In this document: piece by piece, positions 13,836-25,139 of the stretch | How positions within the stretch are numbered: the first letter of the stretch is position 1 | Layout of the letters: each line of letters begins with the position of its first letter | Assembly (NCBI RefSeq): GCF_000002425.4 | Contig: NC_037275.1 | Span: forward strand, 6,553,946 to 6,617,945 | Direction of reading: 5' to 3' | Source: Physcomitrium patens | Taxonomy: Eukaryota > Streptophyta > Bryopsida > Funariales > Funariaceae | Length of the DNA: 64,000 nucleotides | Program-made: the position numbers and the translations under genes | The notes under the pieces: model-generated | Told to the model about the DNA's origin: nothing | The model's input: the letters and a program-made list of their open reading frames with translations, nothing else | Databases searched by the model: none

Positions 13836-15030
13836 TACTTTCACACCTTTGTCCCCACCTAGTCCCATCTTCATCCCATCCCTTCTTCAAGTACTTTTAT
13901 TTAATTAAAATAAAAATATTATATTTAAATTATTTTTTTTAAATATTCTCAAATTTAGATATAAAATAAAAAATCTAATAATCAATTTGAAGTTTTTAAA
14001 TTTAAAGTAAAAATATTGATAAGCATTTGTAATATTAAGTTTGCAGTAATCTTATTTTATTATTTAAATTATAGTATAATTATTTTATAAAAAATAATCA
14101 AAATTAAATAAAATCTTAATATTAATTCAAAATTATTAAAATTTGTGGTTACTAAATATTTAAAAAATCTGATTATTGTAAGGATTCTTACTAAAATATT
14201 TTTATTATAAAACTCAAAAATTTTCTTAGCTCTTATATATATTTAAATATATGTTTTAAAAAATTAATTCTAATTTTAGAAATATATTGATTTGCTTAAT
14301 CTTTAAAATGATATTAATCAATGAAATATGTTTAGTTGATTTATGAATTTAGTTTTGAAATAAGTTGAGTTGCAACAATCCAAATATAATAAGAATCATA
14401 ATCATAATTTTTATATTTTATATTTTATATTTATTAATATAAAATATATCTAAAATTAGAATCTAGTTTTTAAATATTTTTATTAAATTTAAAAATATCA
14501 TTAAATAATATTTATCTTTTTAATAACATATAAAATATTATTAGATGTATTCAAAATTTTAAAAATAATTTTTATTCTTATAATATTGTTTTTACAAAAT
14601 TTGGGCTAAATACACAATGCTCTTTAATTCTTAGGAAAAATTCTTAAATTTTATTCAAAATATAAGATTAAATAAATTTAATCTTTTATTATTATAATAT
14701 TTCTATTGTAAATTATTTGAATTGGTTTTTAAGATAATACTTTAGACATATAAATTTTGCATAATAATAGATTTTATACTATATGTATAAATTTTAAAAT
14801 TCAAAAATATTTCAATTAACCAATCAATATTTAAATAAAAATTAATTGTTTAAATAGAACTAAGAATAATTCTAAAAATATCATTATAAAAATATATATT
14901 TTTATGACCAAAAAGATCCAAAATAATAATGTATAATTATTATATATATTATTTTATATATATTATTATTTAAAAAGTTATAACTTGGAGGGGATGGAAT
15001 GGGGTTGGATGGAGAGGGAATGGAGATAGG
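13836..15030. mobile_element. AT-rich block with imperfect inverted ends, possible TIR element
   Basis: The satellite stops at a short pyrimidine stretch with CTTCATCCCATCCCTTC, then about 1.1 kb of extremely AT-rich DNA follows. It ends near 14990-15030 in a purine-rich stretch with GGAGGGGATGGAATGG. The two ends read as rough inverted complements: ATCCC(A)TCC, then AAGT, then ACTTTT, then TTTAAT on the left, mirrored by ATTATTT, AAAAAGTTATAACTT, GGAGGGGAT on the right. No transposase frame is visible inside. It could be a non-autonomous element or chance similarity of polypurine/polypyrimidine DNA. Confidence 0.3.
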
Positions 15031-15514
15031 ATAGGGTGGGAGGAGGGTTGAGCTAGGAACAGAGACAATGGTTGGGAATGGATGATGGGGATTAAAAACA
15101 AGGTTGCGGACAAGGGTTGGATATAGGATGAATCATGAGGTGGGAAGGAAGATGTGTGGTATTAAGAAAAATAGAATGTAGCTTTAATAACTTCCTAAAT
15201 TTAAAAAAATATTAAATAGATCCAAATTTTTATTAAATCAATCCACCTATCTTAATCATCATAAAAAGAATAATGATTTCTAGATTTTTTCTATTATTAT
15301 ATCTGCAACCAATAAAAACCAACTACATTCATTATGATTACCATATTCTTCATCAAGGGTGGATCTATTTAGTAAAAGCATTGGTCTATTTAACATTCTC
15401 CTAAATTTATCATCTATTTTTTTATCAAATAAGCTATGAAGTTCTTGCATCAATATCTCTCTTGCAACTTGTAAGTCCTAATTGTCACAACTAATGTCTC
15501 TTCAATAACAATAT

Positions 15515-15963
15515 CTAACAATAGACCAATTTGTGATAGGCACCCCACTTTTTTATATATCTTCTAAAACTCACTTGTCCATTGTCTTGTACCACTCTAA
15601 ATCTAGACATTATCCTAGACCCTATGTTGATTTGTTGTAACTTCTTCTTCTTACATCCTGCCCTAATATGTTTAAGTTGCTGCACTAAAACTGTTTTTGC
15701 TTTGAGTTTGGCATTCAAATCAACATCACCGAACTTGCCGTCTTCAAGGGACTCAACATCTGTGTTTGAATCTGTGCTCTCCACTGTTCTCTTGGTGGTC
15801 GGGACTTCATCACCTTCCTGTAACTTGCAAGTTCAGAACACGGAGATGAGGCACAAATGGACCACATGGATTTCGTACTCCTAGAGCGGTGGTTACAACT
15901 GAGAGCTGCGACAACCCAAATGACGAAGAAGGCAAATACATGAGCAACTTGGTCCCCTCTCAT
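15515..15963 (-). pseudogene. Unrecognised broken coding-like region
   Basis: This minus-strand stretch has higher GC than its surroundings. An ATG at 15963 opens a frame with a hydrophobic N-terminus (HVFAFFVIWVVAALSC) that looks like a signal peptide and runs for 82 codons. A second frame on the same strand (15515 to about 15810) continues past it. It is rich in charged residues, with LNAKLKAKTVLVQQLKHIR followed by a Lys-rich CKKKKLQQ. The second frame is open from a plausible acceptor TTACAG upstream of GAAGGTGATG, so an intron or a frameshift could separate the two. I do not recognise the protein. About 700 bp upstream on that strand (near 16668) is TGGTATCAT, reminiscent of a copia primer-binding site, so a degraded retroelement is the main alternative. 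Confidence 0.25.
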
Positions 15964-15999
15964 GGTGTAAACCTTGCAGCATTGCCGTGATTAGTTTCT

Positions 16000-16850
16000 G
16001 GACTCCGTGGATTGTTCCCACATCTCGACTAGATCTGGAAACCTGAACTACTTGTTGGGTAGTGCATATTGAATCTGATCCTTTTCACTCCTACAATTTG
16101 CTGATCTTTTATGGCAGTCTCTTGATCTAGAATTTCAGAGCTTCAATTAATTTTGATTGTCTACAGTGCCACTTGTGTGAACTCCGAAGACGCCTGACTG
16201 CAATTTCCTACGGATTTCACAACTCTTCGTCACAACCCATCCTCCAGCTAACAATGGGCATCAAATTCAACCGTCAAAAACCAGCAGCACAATTCGCTCG
16301 TTTCTACAATATCAAAAGAATTCCACGTCTCTATGTATATGCTCAAATCTTTTACTGAAGCATCTGGTGGAGCACACAAAATCCTCAGTCGTTGAATGCG
16401 AATCTCTCTCCAATGATCTGTAGGGAATGCATTGAAAAATAAACTTCACGATAACCAAACTAATCCTCGACATCGAACATCGACCAACTGCAGTGCGCTA
16501 CACTACAAACTACCCTTCTACTCAACATTTGCTCCTTCAATCCTTCCAATTCCACACGAATGCTTAAGCGTCTATTTTAGCAAAAATCTTTCTTACTAAC
16601 AACCTCCAAGCCGCAACTTAGTTGGTATTTTGATGCAAAAAGAAAAAAAAAAGAAAAAAAACGATGATACCACAGCAAAATAAATCTCCACTAGAAATCA
16701 TTGATTCTGAAGTTCGGTTTAGATTAGAGCACATTGCTCCACATTGCCTTCTTCTCTTCTACCAACCCAATTCCACAGCCATGCAAATTTTATCTACTGG
16801 ATTATTTGAAATATGTATACTTTCATTAGCTTCAGATACAATATAAGAAA
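16000..16850. other. Moderate-GC unique stretch without a recognisable gene
   Basis: This stretch is less AT-rich than its surroundings and has no frame above 62 codons on either strand that I can place in a family. It is contiguous with the broken minus-strand frame at 15.5-16.0 kb and may be its leader or upstream region. Confidence 0.4.
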
Positions 16851-19303
16851 GAAATAAAACAATTAAAAATATATAAATTATATTAATTCTAATTAGATTT
16901 ATTAAACTTAATTATCTTTTTATTTTTAAAAATTAAACATACATATTATGAAAAAATTAGTTGTATAAGCACATACTTATAATTTATTAAAAAAATACAA
17001 GATTTTTTTTAAAAGTATTGAAAGTAAAAATAAAAAATTGAATTAAAAATACAAAGGATTGTTAGTCAAGTTAATCTCAATGTTCAACCCATAAGAAATA
17101 AAAATTTTAAAAAATATTTAAAAGACCAATACACAACTAATGGAAAAATATGCATAATCTAGGATAAGTGCTTTAAATAATATATTTTATTTGTTAAAAA
17201 GTACAATATCAAAAATGATAATAATAATAATCATAAAGAGGATATTATTTTTGGATGATAGTGAAGAAATATTTCAAATAGGCCAACTATGTTCATTATT
17301 TAAACTAACTAAACTATTTTTTTTTAAATCCTATAATTTTTTTAATGAATTAATATAATTTAAATAAATGCCAAAGTAGACTTATTAAGCAACCTCTTTT
17401 ATAAATAAGCATGTTTTAGAAATGATAATAAAAAATAAATGATTATATTTCTATATAATCAATTAAAAATATATTACAATATTAAAATAGTGTATGTAGT
17501 GACTTCTTTTTCATATTAGAAGTCTTAAATGCATTACATTTGACCATGCTTAAAATCTCCATATTTATTCTTCAAATATTTAATAAACATTTAGAATGGC
17601 TCAAAAGATGGTGGTTATTCCATTGCAAATAAAGCCTCCTTCATAGCTTAAGCCATTCATGATAAAATAGATAGAATATTATCTAAGACTATTGCTATTT
17701 ATTTTCTTTTATTGTCTTCCATAAATATTCCAACTTTTGCTTTTAGTGGACCTTCTTCCTTCACTATAGGAATTATATTAGAAATAACATCCTTAATAAG
17801 ACTTGAGATAAGCTATATTCTCACCTCTCAATAACGCTCTACATCTTGAAATTGAAGTAAGTTCTTCTTATTCTATCTTCTATATATTTAGATCATCTTA
17901 TATTCTAAATATTATGGTAATAGCATAAAGATATACCACTCATTAAAAGTAAGAGATCACTTGCATTTTTTCTTCATCCATGTTTGAAATTTGAACTTCT
18001 AATTTGGCAAGGAAATGTCCCTAGCTTATTTTTTAAAAAAATCTTTCACCATATTGTGAGCATTATCTTTTATCTCTTAAAATGCATCTATATACTAAAT
18101 CCAAAGCCTCATGATGGTATCCAATGCTCAAACAAGCTAAAAAAACCTTGTCAATATCCATCACTAGCTTGAAGTCATGGACGTGGTCACTATCTAAGTA
18201 ATTTGATGAAATAGATCAATAATAGTGATTCTTTTTATGCACTATAAAATGACTACTTGAATACCTGCAATTATCTAAAAGCTTAAGGATAACTTGCACG
18301 TGCAACCACTACCAAACTTTAAAGTCATTAATAATCACTTTTTAATTATTACAAAGTTAACAAGCCAACAAACAAAAAACTCTTACCACCTATCAATCCA
18401 ACCTCATTTCTACAATATACTTATCAATATAGACTAGTACAATATAAAATGAGACAATGCCAAAAAACCTCTTGCAACAATACTTGCAACTAAGAAAAGG
18501 TATCAAAGACAAAAATAAAAAATATACATTAGATCATCATTATCAACAACACAAAAAATAATAATCATAAGAAAATCAAGCAATTGACATCTACTTATAA
18601 TTGATGGTTATAAATCATAAAATTTGTGATAAAAAAAATCTAAAATATAAAATATGAAAAAAAATTAATTAAAAATCACTTAAAAAACAAAAAATATTAA
18701 CTAAATAAAACCTAAATACTCCAAATGATATGAAATTTAAAAATCTATAATACCATTGGTTTCTTTCGGCAACTTCTATAAAAGAATTTTTAAAATCCAA
18801 AGTTATTAATTTTAGATGTCATGTACTCTCAAGGTGAACTTCAAAACTTAGATACTCAAGAATTTTGGTTTTTTATTTTTTTAACCTTTTTTTACCTTTT
18901 TTTATCTTTTTTTTATGCAAATTCAATGATTATGTATCTTCATTTATGATCACAAGACAAAGCATGTTTTGTCAATTAATTTGGCAACATTGCAATAAAT
19001 ATATGCAAATCTATCTACTACTTATTCAAATTGCCTACAAAAGCTTATTGTGATCTCATCTTCAATGAAAACTTAGTCATATTTTCAATTGATTGTGATA
19101 TATGTTTGAGCACCAATATACTTTTGTACTATAACCTTACTGTACTATGTATATAAAAATGGTATCCAATATTACATACGATGGCAATATAATACTACAG
19201 TGTTCTAGCATCCAACACCATAATATTAAGACATATCTAGTGCTCAAAAAATAATACAATAAGAGTGCAATAAATTCCAAAAATAATATCTTACAAATTG
19301 AAG

Positions 19304-19304
19304 A

Positions 19305-19349
<45 letters not shown>

Positions 19350-20349
19350 TTTAATATGCTACTTCACCAAAAGGCTAGTTATTGTAGCCAAGTAAAATCC
19401 TACAACAAAGGCTATTTCTCTCTTTAAACAACTTACAAGACTTGACTTGACAAGCATATCAAATCAAGCAGATTTCTCTACTTAAGTCTCTCAAACTATA
19501 GTAGGTACTAAAAAACTCAACTAATAAAAAAAACTAAATAGATGAAAATTTATTAAACTAAAATAAATTATATACATCCAATAGAATTTGGCACTTAATG
19601 CCACATCACATGACATTACATATAATACTTTAAATTTATTCAAAAGTAAAAAGATAAAAAAAAATGAAATAAAAATCTTTAAAATAATCAAAATAATTTT
19701 TAGTTAAAATAGTAAATATGTTTCAAAAAAATCTGTAAATAGCTTGAAATTAACATATATATCTTATTAAATATCTTAAATACAAATAAAGTTAGATTTT
19801 TATATATTTTCTAATTAAAAAATTATATTTTTAAAATATAATAAATCTTGAATTTAAAAATTACAAAAAAATTAATCAAAAAATTATTTTTTAAAATTTT
19901 ATAATTATATTAGTTTAAATTAGATATTTATATATTATAATATTAATTAAAATAGATTATTTATTTAAAATATTTTATAGCATTTCAACTAATATTTTAA
20001 TATATATATATATATATTAATTAATCTAAAAATAAAATATCAAAAGAAAAAAATTAAAAATTGATTTGAAGCAATTATATCCTAAAAGTTGTCAAATATA
20101 CCTTATAAATATAGGTAGTCTTTATAATTTTTCTATTGAAGCACATATCAATAAAAAATTTGAAATCCTTTTGAATATTTCTTTTATATTATAATTATTT
20201 TATTTGATGATAATTTAAAAATATTCTTATTTTTTTTATTGTATAAAAATCATATTAATTTACTTAATATAGATATATAATTTTATAAAAAATTAGTAGG
20301 TTAGAAGATACTTTGATATATTCATAAAAAAATCTATAATTAATAAATA

Positions 20350-20387
<38 letters not shown>

Positions 20388-20908
20388 CTTAATTTATATA
20401 TAATATAATTTTAAACACTTATAGTTTATTTTTATAATTTATTGAGGCAACTACTTGATTGACATCTCCTTCTTAGTACATGGATATCTTTTTGTATATA
20501 GACCTTTCTAAAACTAGTTAATTTTTATTTTAAGTTATGATTTTTAAATTACAAATCTTATAGTATATACACTGTATTATCATCGAAACTTGATATATCC
20601 CTATCCATTTATAATTTGAAGTCTTATATTATCTAAATCTTTATTTCTTTTGTAATTAAATATATTGAGACATCAATTTTTTGAATATGGAAAATATGAT
20701 TTTTTTTTTTATAATATATTAATATTATTATTAAATCTTTTAAATTACAAAATATAAAAATCTGATTTAAAATCAAAACCAATCATGTTTTATAAAGCTA
20801 TATATGTAGAGAGGTGTCTACACAATAAAAAGAGACATGTCTATTTAATTACTTTTTTAATAAAATTTTTTTAACCTTATAATTTTAACTACTATGACAT
20901 ACTAAAAT

Positions 20909-20946
<38 letters not shown>

Positions 20947-21037
20947 ATTCAAGCTATTTCTAAAATACTAATTTAAACAAAAAATATATATATAAAAATT
21001 TAATATAAAATATTTTAAAGTAATTTTATACTTATAA

Positions 21038-21085
<48 letters not shown>

Positions 21086-21466
21086 TCTTAGATATTTTTT
21101 ATTTTCAAATTTTATATTTAAAAATTAGTTATATTTAATTTGTATTTATAAATAATTACTAATAAACAAAAATATATAAAATTTGATTTAAATCTTTGGT
21201 TTTTTTAGCATCACTACTATATTTCTTCTTTTAATTTTTTTAGTTTTTTAATTTTATATATTTTTATTAATTTATAAATTTTAAATATATATATATATCT
21301 ATTAAATTATAATAATATAGAAAATGATAAATATCTATAAAAGATTCTAAGTTGAATTTAGAAAAGACTTATAATTTTTAATATCTTTAATGAAACAACT
21401 CAAGGAAAGGAGAATCCTTCTTTTAATTTTTGTTAAATTTTTATTTTATATATTTTTTTTAATTTA

Positions 21467-21530
<64 letters not shown>
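19304..21530. repeat. Cluster of five (AT)n microsatellites
   Basis: Near-uninterrupted alternating AT runs lie at about 19304-19345, 20353-20385, 20912-20943, 21041-21084 and 21465-21530, the last interrupted only by single C or G bases. Each can form a cruciform or hairpin. They are separated by ordinary AT-rich sequence rather than being one expanded locus. Confidence 0.9.
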
Positions 21531-21655
21531 TAAATTATAAATGATATTATAATAATATAGAAAATAATACTTATCTATAAAAGTTTCTAAGTTGAATTTG
21601 GAAAAGACTTATAATTTTTCATATCTTTAATAAAACAACTCAAGGAAAGGGGAAT
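21215..21655. repeat. Tandem duplication of about 200 bp with an (AT)n insertion
   Basis: The block containing AATATAGAAAATGATAA, TCTAAGTTGAATTTAGAAAAG and AACAACTCAAGGAAAGGAGAA at about 21310-21412 returns at about 21553-21652 with few changes. The preceding CTTCTTTTAATTTTT and TTTTATATATTTTT segments are duplicated too. The second copy carries a longer alternating AT tract, so the duplication came first and the microsatellite expanded afterwards. Confidence 0.8.
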
Positions 21656-23238
21656 CAATGGAATAAACAAGAAGAAACAAAAACCATCTTTGATTGGTTG
21701 CATCTTTTATTGTTTTTATCAAAAGTGAAGCAAAACTAGAGTTCAAAGGGCCTTTATAAAACTCGTATTGAACAAGATAACTTAAAGTGATTTTTGAGAG
21801 TGATTTTTGATTTTTGAGAATCATATAGACATAACTTTGAGTGATTTTTTTGACTAAATTGACTAATTTTTTTTCTCTCCATGAATCAATTTAGTTATAG
21901 AATTTTATTTAGATTTTGTTACATTGAGCAATATTTTAAATTTTTTTATGTAGAATTAAAAGTACTCAACTTTGAAAGGTGTTTAGCAATATTGATGGTT
22001 GTACCATTTTTTCTTATATGTCGTGTATGGAAAGTTTTGTGGAAATTTAACGGAATATAAATTGTAACTTGTATAAAATTATTTCAATATGTTTGTGCTA
22101 TTTTTTTTTTTAATTTTATAGTTTTTTAGTTTCATAGTTTTTTTTCATCCTCCGCCCTAAAATATTGTAAGTATTCCTACAATGCTACTACATTTGGAGC
22201 CATGCCATTATCACTTGTGGCATTGATGTCTAGAGTAATTAAGGCCAATACCACAATTGTGCTAATGCTTTGGATGTAATTCTAATATCTTTATATAGTT
22301 GCACCTTGGTTTTGTAGCCAATACTTATAGGGAGTTTTTACATAGATTGATATAACTAAGATAATATAAATCACATTGAAGTCAAACAAATATATGCACC
22401 TTCTCCAATTTTGTTGATCTGTCAAGCTCTTTAGAAAGAATTGCTATTGCAATACAATGTATTATGATGTAGGTAATATTGTTTTCCTTTTTATTTGATA
22501 AGAATCTAGGATATTAAGACAAGTAATGGTTGGAATTTTAGCTGCATGGATAATAATGACATTTGAAGTGTTTGCATTTGCTTTGACTCATTTTGGTGGT
22601 AATGGTGCTACTATTATCACTAAAGAGGCCAATGTCCTTCTTGAATAAGCAAACAAATTGATTGAGAATAATTTCCCTCATAGATTTGGAGAAAAATTGA
22701 AGAATGTATGATCAATAAGCAAGTAATATTTCATATAATTATTATTTTTTATATTCTTTAATATATATATACATATAGTAAAAGGTCTTTAGTCTAGATT
22801 TTAAATTATTACTAAAAAATATATGATTGTAAAAGAGATGTTGACGTTTAGAAATGATTCTACATAGCCAAATTTGCAGCCTCTTCAAACATAGAAGACA
22901 TTGTAAACATAATAGTGAAGAGTGTCAAGGACAACCTAAATAAGACCAAGATAAGATTTGTTGACCTTATGAAAAAGGACAATAGCAAGGGGCAATCCCT
23001 CTAGTACTTTCAATCAAGCCATAACAAGGAACTAAGGTTATCAAAATATTGAACAATTTTTATGTTGGTGAATTAATTCAATAATCTTTTCAATTTACTA
23101 TCTTAAGTTTTACACTACTTTTTTTGGATTATTAGCAATGGTACTCATGTAGATTATATTAGAATTATGTAGCTTGATAGCATTGTAAAATGCTTTCATT
23201 GTAGTTCCCAAAACTAAGTGCCTTTATACCTACTTGAT

Positions 23239-23263
23239 TACTTTGCTTTGTTTTTTTTGTTTT

Positions 23264-23306
<43 letters not shown>

Positions 23307-23330
23307 TTTCCCCTCTCCTTCAAATAAAAA
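23239..23330. repeat. T-rich low-complexity tract
   Basis: A run of T8-T9 blocks separated by single G or C residues, ending in TTTTTTTTTCCCC. It produces a spurious Lys/Asn-rich frame on the minus strand. It could be the poly(A)/poly(T) end of an old retroposed sequence on the minus strand, but no element body is recognisable. Confidence 0.8.
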
Positions 23331-24975
23331 AGACAAATCTTTTATACACATCTTCTTTCTTGCAGCCATGACCCTCTCTTGATATGGATTGTTATTGGTG
23401 TAATAATAGTAGTAGTAGCAATGGTGGTTGCCATTGGTCAATTGCCTAATTCTACTTATGTTTATAACAAAATACAAGAACAAAATTGTATATTTGTGTG
23501 TGTTGGAGATTGAATGAAATGAGTAATAATAGTAGTAATATATCCATCCATATAGTATTAATATATTTTTTATATGTCCACATGGTGCATTTTGTTTCAA
23601 TATGGTTTAAAGCACATTTGATTTTTTGCATATTTTTCATGACATTTGTACGAATTTAGCTAGTTTTAATATTAAAAAAATATATATATATATATATAAT
23701 TAATTATAATAAAGAGTCAGAATTTATTTTTAAATGAGATTAATATGTATAATTATTTTTTAAAAAATCTAAGTAATATTCAATATGCATGCATATAAAT
23801 ATAGTTTGATTTTAAAAATCTCTATATTTTTTTTAATTGTATTTTCCCATAAAAATTATTCTTTATTATTCTTGGGTCATAATTAAAATGTATTTTTGAA
23901 ATATTCTAAATCATCATTTCTGTAAAATATTTTCCAACTATAACATGATTTTTTGAGTACATTTTGGCATAAAATATGGCAAATGGCAAAAGATTCTCAA
24001 ATATTTATTTGTTTTTTATTGAAGGTTTTTGAAGGATTTGCGTTTTAAAGAATTTAATATAAAGAGATAATATTCTTACCTAGGTACTTCAAGAAAAGTA
24101 CATGTTTCATGATTTTATTTTCAAATGTCTACATATAGAATGCAACTCAATATTTTTAATAAACATATGAATCAATTTAATTTTCACCTACTTCGCAGTC
24201 ATAAAATAGCTTGTATTATATACAGGTATATGACTAATAAAAAAAAACTGATGAACAATCTAATAAGATTTAAAGATATGAATTTATTATCTATTTCAAA
24301 ACAAAACAATCATCAAATATTAGCTTGGGACATACAGTAACTACGATTGCAACTAAAAATGGTTTTACAACCGTGCTCAATAAATTATGAACTTCTATAT
24401 TATTATTATTATTACTAATATTGCAATTAGTAATAATATTAGTATATATAATCCTTCAAGTCACAATATTCTAATGCAAATGTGCATGCATGAGTTTCGA
24501 GTGTGTGCCAAATTCACCCGAAAAAAATAAAAAAAATAGTTTTAATAAAATATATCTGACTATGTTTTGAAGGAGAATCAAAAGAACGACTTACAGCTGT
24601 GGTGAATAATCCAAAATTCTCTATTTCATTGACGAAGTCCAAAAATTATCATACCATATATCTGTTACAAAAAAAACAGTTTGGAAATAATTTAATGTTT
24701 TAATTTTCAATTTACCAGGAGAAATGAATAAAAATCACGCACTGATTATTGAACCAAAAACTACAACAACCAAAATTCTCATTAAAAGCAGTATCGGTGG
24801 GTTGTTGAGAGTGAATATACGTTACACAAATCCTACACCATTGAAGAGAATTCAATAGTTCGTGGATGCACTTCAGAGCTTTTGCACCACATCCAAAGAA
24901 GGTCTGACCCCCGCCATAATGCCACATGGCCACACTAAAAATAGATCCAGCTGTACACATATCGACAAAATAGCA

Positions 24976-24996
24976 CACGTGGAAACGACCCACGTG
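24976..24996. promoter_or_regulatory. Pair of G-box (CACGTG) elements
   Basis: Two perfect palindromic CACGTG hexamers at 24976-24981 and 24991-24996, 15 bp start to start. The second continues as CACGTGGC, the preferred plant bZIP/ABRE-type context. They lie about 1.6 kb upstream of the methyltransferase start codon, just before the GC-rich segment where transcription probably begins. In plants such boxes bind bZIP or bHLH factors. That role is inferred for this gene. Confidence 0.6.
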
Positions 24997-25071
24997 GCTG
25001 ACCCATCGATACCCGGGTAGGGACAGACCGCAACCGCAGCCCGGTCCTCTATCGAGATATGGATGTTGACG

Positions 25072-25119
25072 CGGCGGGGCGGGGACGGGGGAAGGGCTGG
25101 GTAGGCGGGGGGGGGGGGG
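25072..25119 (+). promoter_or_regulatory. G-quadruplex motif with G13 run at the gene's GC-rich promoter
   Basis: The plus strand carries successive G-runs (GGGG, GGGG, GGGGG, GGG, GGG) separated by 1-4 bases and ending in 13 consecutive G (25107-25119). This easily satisfies the usual four-run quadruplex rule. It is the sharpest GC peak in an otherwise AT-rich window and marks the promoter of the downstream gene. The exact length of the homopolymer may be an assembly estimate. Confidence 0.7.
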
Positions 25120-25139
25120 TGGTTCGGGCTCGCCTTCAT

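Larger units (their letters stand above)
16851..24600. other. Long AT-rich intergenic DNA, no supported gene
   Basis: Very AT-rich, with stops in all frames every few tens of codons. Short patches of higher complexity at about 17520-18350 and 22140-23050 look like decayed coding or transposon DNA, but I could not assign them to a family. The rest is low-complexity A/T sequence with (AT)n tracts, one local duplication and a T-rich homopolymer region, listed separately. Confidence 0.7.

Noticed and set aside
17970-18350. Minus-strand peptide with VFLACLSIGYHHEALDL, faintly like a Golgi-tethering COG8 segment
   Set aside because: Only a short motif fits; the upstream and downstream translations do not follow the family and contain stops.
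22540-23000. Plus-strand peptide GGNGATIITKEANVLLE, faintly like a CCT chaperonin apical-ATPase motif
   Set aside because: The key Asp-Gly-Thr pattern is absent and the adjacent sequence does not match; too decayed to name.
23238-23640. Lys/Asn/Tyr-rich minus-strand frames
   Set aside because: They translate a T-rich homopolymer region and a TTA/GTA repeat; no protein character beyond low complexity.
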